A program made the position numbers and the translations under genes. Shown piece after piece: positions 34,481-42,686 of a stretch of DNA of 64,000 nucleotides. The DNA is from Arcobacter siniprincipis (lineage in GTDB: Bacteria > Campylobacterota > Campylobacteria > Campylobacterales > Arcobacteraceae), in contig NZ_CP182343.1 of NCBI RefSeq assembly GCF_048571125.1, positions 620,001-684,000 of the forward strand, given 5' to 3'. A model generated the notes under the pieces. It had not been told where the DNA came from, ran no database searches, and was given only the letters and a program-made list of their open reading frames with translations. The number at the start of each line of letters is the position of its first letter. The first letter of the stretch is position 1.

Positions 34481-35855
34481 TATCAAGTTACCTAATACTC
34501 TAACAGGGATACTAAAACTTTTACAAGAAAAGGGTGCCAAACCTATTCTTGTAGGAGGATGTGTTAGAGACCACTTTTTAAACTTACAAATAAAAGATTA
34601 TGACATAGAAGTTTTTCATATAGAAAACTTTGAAATACTCTCAAAATATTTAGAACAATTTGGAAAAGTAAAACTTGTTGGTAAATCATATGGAGTGCTA
34701 AAACTCTCAGTTGATGGTGACGAGTATGATTTTGCCCTGCCAAGAGTTGAAAAAAAAATTGCAAAAGGACATAAAGGTTTTGAAGTCATAAGTAATAGTT
34801 ATTTAAGCTTTAAAGAAGCAGCTATTAGACGAGATTTTACAATCAATGCACTTGGATATGATTTTACAAATGAAGAGATTTTAGATCCATTTGATGGATT
34901 AAAAGATTTAGAAAATAAAACTTTAAGACATATAGATGATAATAGTTTTATTGAAGATCCTTTAAGAGTTTATCGAGCAGTACAATTTGCATCAAGATTT
35001 GAATTTACCTTAGATAATAAGACATTAGAATTATGTAAAAAAATAGTTTCAAATAAAGATTTAGAAGAGTTGCCAAAAGAGCGAATTTTTGAGGAGTTAA
35101 AAAAAGTCTTTTTAAAATCATCTAAGCCCTCAATTGGATTTGAACTTTTAAAAGAGTTGGGAGTATTAGAATATTTTTCAGAATTAAAGGTACTAATTGG
35201 CTGTGAACAAGAGCCCCAATACCATCCAGAAGGTGATGTTTGGATTCATACTTTAATGTGTTTAGATGAAATGGCAAAAATAAAAACAAATGATGAGTAT
35301 AAAGATTTAGTTTTGTTTTTAGCAATACTTTGTCATGATTTTGGAAAACCTTTATGTACAAAAGTAATAGATGGGAAAATAACTTCACATAAACATGAGT
35401 CTTTGGGCATAAAACCCACAGTATCATTTTTAGAAAAACTAACAAATGACAAAAAACTCATAGCAGATGTTCTTCCCTTAGTTAAATATCACCTTTCTCC
35501 TTTTCAATTATATTTGCACAATAGTAGTGATAAGGCAGTAAAAAGATTAGCCTTAAAAGTTGATATTGAGATGTTATGTTTAGTTTGTCTAGCTGATTGT
35601 TTAGGAAGAACGATTGAAGATAAGTGCAAATGCCATGAAGCTATCTCTTGGTTAAAAAACAGAGCCTCTCAATTGGAAGTCACAAATAGTGGACCAAAGG
35701 CTATTGTTATGGGAAAAGATTTGATAGCCTTAGGATTTACTCCTGGAGTTCTATTTAAAGAGATTTTGGAGTATGCTTTTGATTTACAACTTGATGAAGA
35801 TTTACCAAAAGAGTTAATAATAGAAAAAATAAAAGAGAAATATATCAAGGGGTGA
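34452..35855 (+). CDS. cca: CCA-tRNA nucleotidyltransferase-like protein with HD domain
   Basis: A class II polymerase-beta-like nucleotidyltransferase of about 467 residues. ILVGGCVRDHFLNLQIKDYDIEVF holds the GG and DxD motifs; RRDFTINALGYD and DPFDGLKDLENKTLRHID follow; EDPLRVYRAVQFASRF is the ribonucleotide-recognition part. The C-terminal half has an HD phosphohydrolase core (HPEGDVWIHTLM, LCHDFGKP, KHESLG). I take the ATG at 34452, 29 bases inside mscS; an earlier start at 34392 would overlap more. It adds all or part of CCA to tRNA 3' ends. Its end overlaps the convergent lnt end by 11 bases. Confidence 0.85.
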   Translation: MCILSTKKTSIKLPNTLTGILKLLQEKGAKPILVGGCVRDHFLNLQIKDYDIEVFHIENFEILSKYLEQFGKVKLVGKSYGVLKLSVDGDEYDFALPRVEKKIAKGHKGFEVISNSYLSFKEAAIRRDFTINALGYDFTNEEILDPFDGLKDLENKTLRHIDDNSFIEDPLRVYRAVQFASRFEFTLDNKTLELCKKIVSNKDLEELPKERIFEELKKVFLKSSKPSIGFELLKELGVLEYFSELKVLIGCEQEPQYHPEGDVWIHTLMCLDEMAKIKTNDEYKDLVLFLAILCHDFGKPLCTKVIDGKITSHKHESLGIKPTVSFLEKLTNDKKLIADVLPLVKYHLSPFQLYLHNSSDKAVKRLALKVDIEMLCLVCLADCLGRTIEDKCKCHEAISWLKNRASQLEVTNSGPKAIVMGKDLIALGFTPGVLFKEILEYAFDLQLDEDLPKELIIEKIKEKYIKG

Positions 35856-37074
35856 TGATATAATTTTCACTTCCATTTATCTCATGATAGATATTAACCC
35901 CATATTTTTTTGAATAAAGCCTTAGTAAAAGTTTTTGTAAAGTTGGTTCAATAGATGGGGTAAACCAAGCATTATTTGATATGGCAATTATATTTTTAGT
36001 GTTACCAAGGTTTTTATATAACTCTTCACTTGTAGCTTCATAACAAATAGCATTTCTAAAAGAGATATTTTTTATTCTATAATCTGTTGGAGTACTATCT
36101 TTTGTATAGTCTTTTGCACCATTATAAAATATTTTATTTATGAAATCCCTAAATATTTTAGGTAAAGGAATCTCTTCTCCAAAGGGTACTAATATGACTT
36201 TTGAAGCAACTTGTAAATTACCAGCCTTGAAAATATAAGTTGAGTTTTTATATTCATTATCTTTGTAATACAAAGCACCAGCTATGATTGTGATTTTATG
36301 TGACTTTTCTAATAAACTTTGTAGTACAAATTCTTGTTTATTTAATATAAAAGGAAAGGTAGTTTCTGGTAGTACAACTACATCTTTATTTTCTTTTATT
36401 GCTTCATTAATTTGTTTGAAGTTTGTATCAATAATGGCTGCAAGGTTTTTTCTATCCCATTTATAATCTTGATTGAAATAAAAATTTGGTAAAGATATAT
36501 CTACATTACTAAGAGGTGTTGGCTTTGGATTTATGTGTATAAAAGAAATAGTAATTATACATATTGTATAAATAAAGACTCTTTTTTTAACTAAAAATAT
36601 TGTAGATAAAATAACAAGAACAAGAACTATTTTATTTGCTTCAAAATAGCTATCTAAAAGTAAAATATCAGGTTTGAACCAGTTAAACCCAAAGGGATTT
36701 AAATATGTTAAAGTAAAAAAGAGCATGGCTCTTAAATAAATATTATCTTTTATGGAAATAAATAAGAAAAGAAAAGCATAAATAAGGCCAAAAAATAAAA
36801 TCACAAGAGGAATTAAATAACTCAAATCATAATATCTAAAAGAAAAACTTACCCAATAAAACCATAAAATTCCAACAAAAAAACCACTATAAAAAAGCGA
36901 AATTCTATCTATTCTTAAAATAAAATATAAAGAAAGAAGTAAACAAATTGTATTGATAATTTTGATTTCAAATCCAAAATATGCTAAATATATAGGAGTT
37001 GAGAACAATAAAGCAGTAATCAAGCCTTTTATTATATTGATTTTGTTAAAATACACGCGTTTTAGGAAAAACAT
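35845..37074 (-). CDS. lnt: apolipoprotein N-acyltransferase
   Basis: A 409-residue inner-membrane enzyme that adds the third acyl chain to lipoproteins. Six to eight spans fill residues 15-190. The nitrilase-like domain has the catalytic Glu in VVLPETTFPF, Lys in ASKVILVPFGEEIP, and Cys in RNAICYEAT. It is about 100 residues shorter than the E. coli enzyme, with a short C-terminal end (IYHEINGSENYIITP), probably normal for this group. Its 3' end overlaps the convergent cca gene. Confidence 0.9.
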   Translation of the reverse strand: MFFLKRVYFNKINIIKGLITALLFSTPIYLAYFGFEIKIINTICLLLSLYFILRIDRISLFYSGFFVGILWFYWVSFSFRYYDLSYLIPLVILFFGLIYAFLFLFISIKDNIYLRAMLFFTLTYLNPFGFNWFKPDILLLDSYFEANKIVLVLVILSTIFLVKKRVFIYTICIITISFIHINPKPTPLSNVDISLPNFYFNQDYKWDRKNLAAIIDTNFKQINEAIKENKDVVVLPETTFPFILNKQEFVLQSLLEKSHKITIIAGALYYKDNEYKNSTYIFKAGNLQVASKVILVPFGEEIPLPKIFRDFINKIFYNGAKDYTKDSTPTDYRIKNISFRNAICYEATSEELYKNLGNTKNIIAISNNAWFTPSIEPTLQKLLLRLYSKKYGVNIYHEINGSENYIITP

Positions 37075-37099
37075 ATCAAACCATTATAAAGGAAGTACC

Positions 37100-37369
37100 A
37101 TGGGTCAAAGCGGTGACTTAATAAGTTCATTATTACCTCTTGTTGCATTATTTGCAATATTCTACTTTTTAATTATTAGACCACAACAAAAGCAAGCTAA
37201 ACAGCATAAGCAAATGATTGCGGATTTGAAAAAAGGTGACAAGATTGTAACAAATGGTGGCTTAATCGTTGAAATTTCAAAAGTTGAAGAGACTTCTTTA
37301 ACTGTAAAAAATGTAGATGGTTCAGAAATGAAATTAGCAAGAGAGTTTGTAGCTAAACTTGCTGAATAA
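37100..37369 (+). CDS. yajC: preprotein translocase subunit YajC
   Basis: An 89-residue protein, MGQSGDLISSLLPLVALFAIFYFLIIRPQQKQ, one span followed by the typical RPQQK and 'LKKGDKIVTNGGLIVEI' motifs. The ATG at 37100 with AAAGGAAG upstream is the true start; the open frame extends further upstream through the divergent lnt promoter region. It is an accessory subunit of SecDF. Confidence 0.94.
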   Translation: MGQSGDLISSLLPLVALFAIFYFLIIRPQQKQAKQHKQMIADLKKGDKIVTNGGLIVEISKVEETSLTVKNVDGSEMKLAREFVAKLAE

Positions 37370-37374
37370 AAATT

Positions 37375-37400
37375 AGACATGTAAAACTTTTTACATGTCT
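37375..37400 (+). terminator. hairpin between yajC and secD
   Basis: AGACATGTAAA (37375-37385) pairs perfectly with 37390-37400 around a four-base loop, just after the yajC stop. It lacks a following T-run, so it may attenuate or protect the transcript rather than end it. Confidence 0.4.
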
Positions 37401-37443
37401 TACCACTTACCTTTATAAACAACTTACTATTTAAGGATAAAGA

Positions 37444-39012
37444 TTGAAAATCTTAAATTATAGACTTATAATATTTATATTAAGCATTATTTTTGGTGTC
37501 GCATTTTCTATGCCATCATTTCTTCAAACCAATACAGGTAAAAAAATCTCTTTAGGACTTGACTTACAAGGTGGACTTCATCTTTTATTAGGTGTAAAAA
37601 CACAAGAAGCAGTAGTTTCTAAAATCAAATCAATAGCAGCAACAGTAAAATATTATACTGATGATGAAGATATATTGATTGAAGATTTATCAATAAACCC
37701 AGATAGTGTAAGCTTTATTATACTAGACCCAGATGAAGTTAAAAGAGTTGATGAGATGCTTAAAAAAATCAAGGGCTTAGTTATTTCAAAGAGTGAAGAT
37801 AATAATTATGAATTAACTTTAACTCCTGAAGAGATTGCACTTACAAAAGATCAAGCTGTTTCACAAGCTGTTGAGACTATTAGAAATAGGCTTGACCAAT
37901 TTGGTTTAGCTGAACCTACTGTTGTTAGACAAGGGACAACTGATATTGTTGTTGAACTTCCAGGAATAAAAACTCAAGCAGATGAACAAGCAGCAAGAGA
38001 ACTTATCTCAAAACCTGCAAACTTAGAACTTATGGCAGTAGATGAAGATAGAGCTGATCAAGTTTATACTATGAGTGGTTCTGAAGCTTCACAATATGGA
38101 GATATTATTTTAGAAGATGCAAATGAACCTGCTAAAAAATATCTTGTAAAAGAAATACCAATCTTAAATGGAAGTCAAGTAACAGATGCACAAGTTTCTT
38201 TTGACCAGTCAAATCAAGCAATTATTAATTTTACACTAAATTCTATTGGTGCAAAAGTTTTTGGTGACTTTACCGCAAAAAGTGTTGGGAAAAGACTTGC
38301 TATTGTTTTAGATGGAAAAGTTTATTCTGCACCAAATATTAGAGAGAGAATTGGTGGAGGAAGCGGACAAATTTCTGGTGGATTTACTGTTGTAGAAGCT
38401 GGAAATGTAGCAATTGCACTTAGAAGTGGTGCTTTACCTGCTTCTGTTGAATTGTTAGAAAAAAGAAGTGTTGGTCCATCTTTGGGAGCTGATTCTATTA
38501 AATCTTCAATGATAGCATTAATTGCTGGTTTTGCTTTAGTTGTTGTGTTTATGATTGCTTATTATGGTATGGCAGGTGTTGTTGCAAATGTAGCACTTGT
38601 AACAAATATATTTATTATAATAGCTATAATGGCTATGTTTGGAGCAACCTTAACTTTACCAGGAATGGCGGGTATTGTATTAACAGTAGGTATGGCTGTT
38701 GATGCCAATGTTATTATCACAGAGAGAATAAAAGAACTACTTAAAAATGGAGTATCTATTACAAAAGCTATAGAAGATGGTTATTCAAATGCAATGAGAG
38801 CAATCTTAGATGCAAATATTACAACTTTACTTGTGGCAGTTATTCTTTATGTATATGGAACAGGACCTATTAAAGGGTTTGCTATTACTATTTCTATTGG
38901 TATATTAGCATCTATGTTAACTGCAATACTTGGTACACATGGTATCTATGAGTCTTTATTACCTAAGATGAATAGAGAGAAAAATTTAAGAAAATGGTTT
39001 GGGATGAAATAA
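37444..39012 (+). CDS. secD: protein translocase subunit SecD
   Basis: A 522-residue protein with a first span, a large periplasmic region and five C-terminal spans. LGLDLQGGLHLLLGV (D1 motif) and GMAVDANVIITERIKELL (D5 region with the proton-pathway Asp) are clear. It begins with TTG, with AAGGAT about seven bases upstream. With SecF it pulls exported proteins using the proton gradient. The stop TAA overlaps the secF ATG by one base. Confidence 0.95.
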   Translation: MKILNYRLIIFILSIIFGVAFSMPSFLQTNTGKKISLGLDLQGGLHLLLGVKTQEAVVSKIKSIAATVKYYTDDEDILIEDLSINPDSVSFIILDPDEVKRVDEMLKKIKGLVISKSEDNNYELTLTPEEIALTKDQAVSQAVETIRNRLDQFGLAEPTVVRQGTTDIVVELPGIKTQADEQAARELISKPANLELMAVDEDRADQVYTMSGSEASQYGDIILEDANEPAKKYLVKEIPILNGSQVTDAQVSFDQSNQAIINFTLNSIGAKVFGDFTAKSVGKRLAIVLDGKVYSAPNIRERIGGGSGQISGGFTVVEAGNVAIALRSGALPASVELLEKRSVGPSLGADSIKSSMIALIAGFALVVVFMIAYYGMAGVVANVALVTNIFIIIAIMAMFGATLTLPGMAGIVLTVGMAVDANVIITERIKELLKNGVSITKAIEDGYSNAMRAILDANITTLLVAVILYVYGTGPIKGFAITISIGILASMLTAILGTHGIYESLLPKMNREKNLRKWFGMK

Positions 39013-39983
39013 TGGAATTTTTTAAAGGCGATAAAATATATAATTTTATGGGTAAGAGATTACCATTTTTAGGTTTTTCTACTATTTTAGTTGTGGCATC
39101 AATTGTATTACTTTTTACAAAAGGTGTTAACTTTGGTATTGATTTTGCTGGTGGAACTTTAGTTCAAGTAAAATATGACAAAGCTGCTCCAATTGATAAG
39201 ATTAGAGATATTTTAAATAACACAAAAGAGTACAAAAATTCTTCAATCACAAAGTTTGGTAGTGATGATGAGATAATTATTAGAGTAACAACATCAACAA
39301 ATAGTGTATCAAGTGACTTAAGTGATGAGATTAGAAATGTATTAGCAGATACTGGAAAATTTGAAATAAGAAGAGTTGATATAGTAGGACCAAAAGTTGG
39401 TGGTGAGTTAAGAGAAAAAGGTTTGATGGCATTTGTTTTATCACTAATCGTGATTATGATTTATGTATCTTTTAGATTTGAGTGGAGATTTGCCCTGGCT
39501 TCTATTTTAGCTTTAGTACATGATGTTACTATTGCTTTAGGGGCAGTGAGTCTGTTTGGTATAGAGGTAAACTTAGATATCTTAGCAGCTATTCTTACAC
39601 TTTTAGGATACTCATTAAATGATACGATTATTGTATTTGATAGAATTAGAGAGGGTGTTCAAACTTCAAAAGAGAGTGACCTTTCAACAGTAGTTAATGA
39701 TTCTGTTTCAAGAACACTATCAAGAACTACTCTTACATCATTGACAACTTTCTTCGTTGTTGCTACTTTATATTTCTTTGGTGGAGAGATTATCAATGGT
39801 TTTGCCTTTACTTTATTAGTGGGTATTATTGTAGGTACTTATTCATCTATCTTTATCGCAGCTTCATTTTTAGTTCAATTAAAATTCTCTATTGAGGATT
39901 TTAGAGCTAAAGAAGTTGAGAAGATTAAGAAACAAAAAGAGAAGGAAAAGATGAGGGCGATGTTTGAGCAGGGAACTGTCTGA
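39012..39983 (+). CDS. secF: protein translocase subunit SecF
   Basis: A 323-residue protein, MEFFKGDKIYNFMGKRLPFLGFS, starting in the TAATG overlap with secD. GIDFAGGTLVQVKY and LGYSLNDTIIVFDRIRE are the SecF signatures. Six spans, and a basic C-terminal tail (EVEKIKKQKEKEK). It ends yajC-secD-secF. Its stop codon lies at the edge of a 148-base palindrome. Confidence 0.95.
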   Translation: MEFFKGDKIYNFMGKRLPFLGFSTILVVASIVLLFTKGVNFGIDFAGGTLVQVKYDKAAPIDKIRDILNNTKEYKNSSITKFGSDDEIIIRVTTSTNSVSSDLSDEIRNVLADTGKFEIRRVDIVGPKVGGELREKGLMAFVLSLIVIMIYVSFRFEWRFALASILALVHDVTIALGAVSLFGIEVNLDILAAILTLLGYSLNDTIIVFDRIREGVQTSKESDLSTVVNDSVSRTLSRTTLTSLTTFFVVATLYFFGGEIINGFAFTLLVGIIVGTYSSIFIAASFLVQLKFSIEDFRAKEVEKIKKQKEKEKMRAMFEQGTV

Positions 39984-40128
39984 TAAGAGTTATCTTTACA
40001 TCATCTTTTAAATTTATTGAGCGTTGGAAATTTATTTTCAATGCTCATGTACTAATTGTACACTCCGCTTGAAAATAAACTTCCTCCTCCACTAAATTCA
40101 AAATCTAATATAAATATAACTCTTATAA
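39981..40128. repeat. 148-bp imperfect palindrome after secF
   Basis: The element is symmetrical about base 40055. The centre is TGTAC-TAATT-GTACA (40048-40062); GGAAATTTATTTTCAA (40026-40041) pairs with 40069-40084 with one mismatch; the outer arms (ATAAGAGTTAT at 39983-39993 and its complement ending near 40127) also match. Transcribed, it would form a single long hairpin. It could be a bidirectional terminator, a structured RNA or a small MITE-like repeat. Confidence 0.6.
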
Positions 40129-40232
40129 GAAAATAAAACCAAAAAATGAGAAGATACAAATAAAGAAGTTTTAGTTTGAAGTGTCTAGCTTTTAAAGATG
40201 TGAGCATTTTCAAAATCGCGTGAAGAAAAATC

Positions 40233-40312
40233 TATATAAATTCGTAAAGAAATTACAACTGTTTGAGACGGAGGTACGGAGTCGAGTTTTGTAATTTTAG
40301 AATTTCTATATA
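40233..40312. repeat. second imperfect palindrome
   Basis: TATATAAATTCGTAAAGAAATTACAA-type arms: 40233-40258 mirror 40289-40312, with the perfect inner stem AAATTACAA / TTGTAATTT. The loop holds the GC-rich block GACGGAGGTACGGAGTC, itself partly dyadic. It stands out in composition from the AT-rich surroundings. No gene is seen in 39984-40437; besides these palindromes there is a simple hairpin ACTTTTCTT-TATAAA-AAGAAAAGT at 40356-40379. Confidence 0.5.
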
Positions 40313-40437
40313 TTTTTTAGCTATTTTGGAACTTGTGAACGCTTTTCTTTTGCGAACTTTTCTTTATAAAAAGAAAAGTGGAAAGTATCAAGAATAGAAA
40401 TGTATAATATAACTCAAAAATAACTAAAGAAATAATT

Positions 40438-41671
40438 ATGTCTGAAATTAAAAAATATACATGTAAATGTGAAAATTGTAGAAGAGAGTTTTCTGAAGAA
40501 GAATTTAGTTTTACGAATGATGAGAATAAATGTATTTTACATTGTGAAAAAGATATGTATTCTCATAACAATGAAAATTATGATGAATTAAATAAATATT
40601 CAAAGAAACTAGAATATTTCTCTGATTCCTTAAAAAAACTAGCAATAGAATATAAAAAAAGTAGTGAATATGAAAATGGCTATTTTCTTGAATTAAAAAA
40701 ATTAATTTACCCATTGCATAGTTTTGGATATTTTGAAGATATAAATGTTCATTTTGAAGATTGTAAATTTATAAATGATATTGTATTAAGCTCAAAAGAT
40801 GGGGCATTATACAATTTTTTAATTGTGATTTTTATTCTAATTTTATACTTTCTGGTGATTTTGATAAAGAATTAATAATTAGAGACTGTAGTTTTCACAA
40901 ATCAGAAAATAATAATGTTAAATTTAATTTTGCTGGAATTCATTTTAGAAAGTATGTAGATTTAAGAGAATGCAAATTTTTTAGAAAAACGGACTTTTAT
41001 AATTCTACTTTTGAAGATAATGTATATTTTAATGATTGTTTTTTTGAAAGTAAAATAGATTTACAAAATACAATTTTTTATAAGAATGTTAATTATCTTA
41101 ATATAAAAGTAAATGATGGCGTTGAAAATAGAGAAACAGCAAGAATAATAAAAGACTCTTTCGAGCAACAAAATAATATTATGCTTTAGAAATGAAAGAA
41201 AGAGAGAATGAATTAGAAGAAGATAGAAATAAAGGTAAAAACTTTTTTGAATGGTTGATTTTTAAAGTTCATGGATTATCTTCAAATCACTCACAAGATA
41301 GCCTATTATCACTTTTTTGGATATTTTCATTCACTTTTTCATTTTTGACAATGCAATTTCTTAATTATAATTATTTATCCAATATTTTAGAATACATTTT
41401 AGTTGATATATTTATATTTGGTATCTTTTTTTATGTTAGTTATTTAATTATTGAATATGAAAGAATAAATAAATTTTGGTATGTAGGAATCTTTTATTTT
41501 ATTTATGGATTATTTTCAAAAGATTGGTTATTAAAGAAATTTTCGAATCAAATTAATCTATTATCTATTAAAGAACATTTAACTTTTGGTACATTAATTT
41601 ACAAAATAATAATCGCATATCTAATCTACCAACTTATTATTTCAATAAGACAAAACACAAGGCGGAAGTGA
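40438..41671 (+). pseudogene. pentapeptide-repeat membrane protein, two frameshifts
   Basis: Three frames join into one protein. Frame one (from 40438) starts with a Cys-rich segment, YTCKCENCRREFSEEEF, and ends out of frame after GALYNF. In the next frame 40821-41185 reads FNCDFYSNFILSGDFDKELIIRDCSF...AGIHFRKYVDLRECKFFRKTDFYNSTFEDNVYFNDCFF, pentapeptide-like repeats. A third frame continues YALEMKERENELEED into a four-span domain ending YLIYQLIISIRQNTRRK. Both breaks are repaired by one added T (T6 run at 40815-40820; near 41180). It is either a decaying gene or carries sequencing errors. Function of intact relatives is not known to me. Confidence 0.75.
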
Positions 41672-41790
41672 TTTATAATGTTGTTTATTAATACAAACTA
41701 AAAATTTGATTACTATTTTAATATAATTTTAAAAATAAGAGTATAGAATATAACATAACATAAAAAATTTATACTATATGGGAAAAGTAC

Positions 41791-42249
41791 ATGAGCATTA
41801 GAACTACTTTTGATAAAATAACTTCGAACAACTCTGAGAGTTGGAGTTTAGCCCTATTTTGGATAGTTATATTTGAAATACTTGCAACTATGATTGAATA
41901 CTCTTTTGTACATCAAACACCAGATATTATGATGCATATTCCTGATGGAATTTATTCTGAGATAATTATTGGATTAATAGTTACTGTATATATTTGGTTG
42001 TGTATGTATAATCTTGTATTTTGGGATAAGACTTCTATTTTATATCTTATTTTATTTGGATTTATTGGAATTTATTTGATTACTACCCATGATTTTGTTT
42101 TTGATTTATTTATAAAAAACATAAATATATTTAGATTGATTCAAAGTGATACGGGAATAAATTTGATTATTCAATTATTTTTCAAAATCATAATTTTCTA
42201 TTTGATATACCAACTAATCAAATCTCTTCGAACTACAAAAACTTTATAA
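41791..42249 (+). CDS. membrane protein, paralogue of the preceding protein's C-terminus
   Basis: A 152-residue protein with about four spans. It starts MSIRTTFDKITSNNSESWSLALFWI and ends FFKIIIFYLIYQLIKSLRTTKT; compare SNHSQDSLLSLFWI and IYKIIIAYLIYQLIISIRQNTR in the preceding pseudogene. It thus looks like a second copy of that membrane domain without the pentapeptide region. No known family assigned. A hairpin terminator follows. Confidence 0.6.
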   Translation: MSIRTTFDKITSNNSESWSLALFWIVIFEILATMIEYSFVHQTPDIMMHIPDGIYSEIIIGLIVTVYIWLCMYNLVFWDKTSILYLILFGFIGIYLITTHDFVFDLFIKNINIFRLIQSDTGINLIIQLFFKIIIFYLIYQLIKSLRTTKTL

Positions 42250-42250
42250 A

Positions 42251-42290
42251 TTATAGTTCTAATTTTTAGAACTATAAAAGAGCTTTTTTA
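42251..42290 (+). terminator. hairpin terminator
   Basis: TTATAGTTCTAA (42251-42262) pairs perfectly with 42266-42277 around a TTT loop; a T-run (42285-42290) follows a short spacer. It lies directly after the paralogue stop codon and before the next operon. Confidence 0.6.
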
Positions 42291-42341
42291 TCATACTTTA
42301 GCTATTATAATTGCTTTTAGAAATACTTTAAAAGGATAATC

Positions 42342-42686
42342 ATGGATTGGGGTAAAGTAACCTATATATTCTTTTCACTAATGTCTTTAACTACAACGGC
42401 AGGGTTTTTATATGAACCAAACTCTTTAGCACTATTTTTAGCAGCTGGGGTTAATGTAATATCTACTATTTTAAAATTAGGTGTTAGAAACTTATTATCT
42501 GCAGAATTACTTGCAAGTTCTTTAGTTGCTGATTTACACTTGATACCTGCGTTTATGGTTCTTACTTTTATGGGTGATGAAAGATTGGCTATAGCTCTTG
42601 CTATTGGAGCAATTGTTGCAAATATATTCTCAATAGCCTTAGCACTAATAGAAAGTGCAAAAAGTCAGGAAAAGGATGAGTTTTAA
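42342..42686 (+). CDS. small membrane protein (DUF6394-like)
   Basis: A 114-residue protein with three to four hydrophobic segments (VTYIFFSLMSLTTTAGFLY, LALFLAAGVNVISTILKLGV, LIPAFMVLTFMG, LAIALAIGAIVANIFSIALALI). LLASSLVADLHLIPA is a recognisable core of a conserved Campylobacterota protein annotated DUF6394, to my recollection. Function unknown. Its last base is the first base of the leuS ATG. Confidence 0.65.
   Translation: MDWGKVTYIFFSLMSLTTTAGFLYEPNSLALFLAAGVNVISTILKLGVRNLLSAELLASSLVADLHLIPAFMVLTFMGDERLAIALAIGAIVANIFSIALALIESAKSQEKDEF

Noticed and set aside
36953..37099. N-terminal extension of YajC by 49 residues
   Set aside because: The extension overlaps lnt antisense, lacks family similarity, and the ATG at 37100 has a strong ribosome-binding site.
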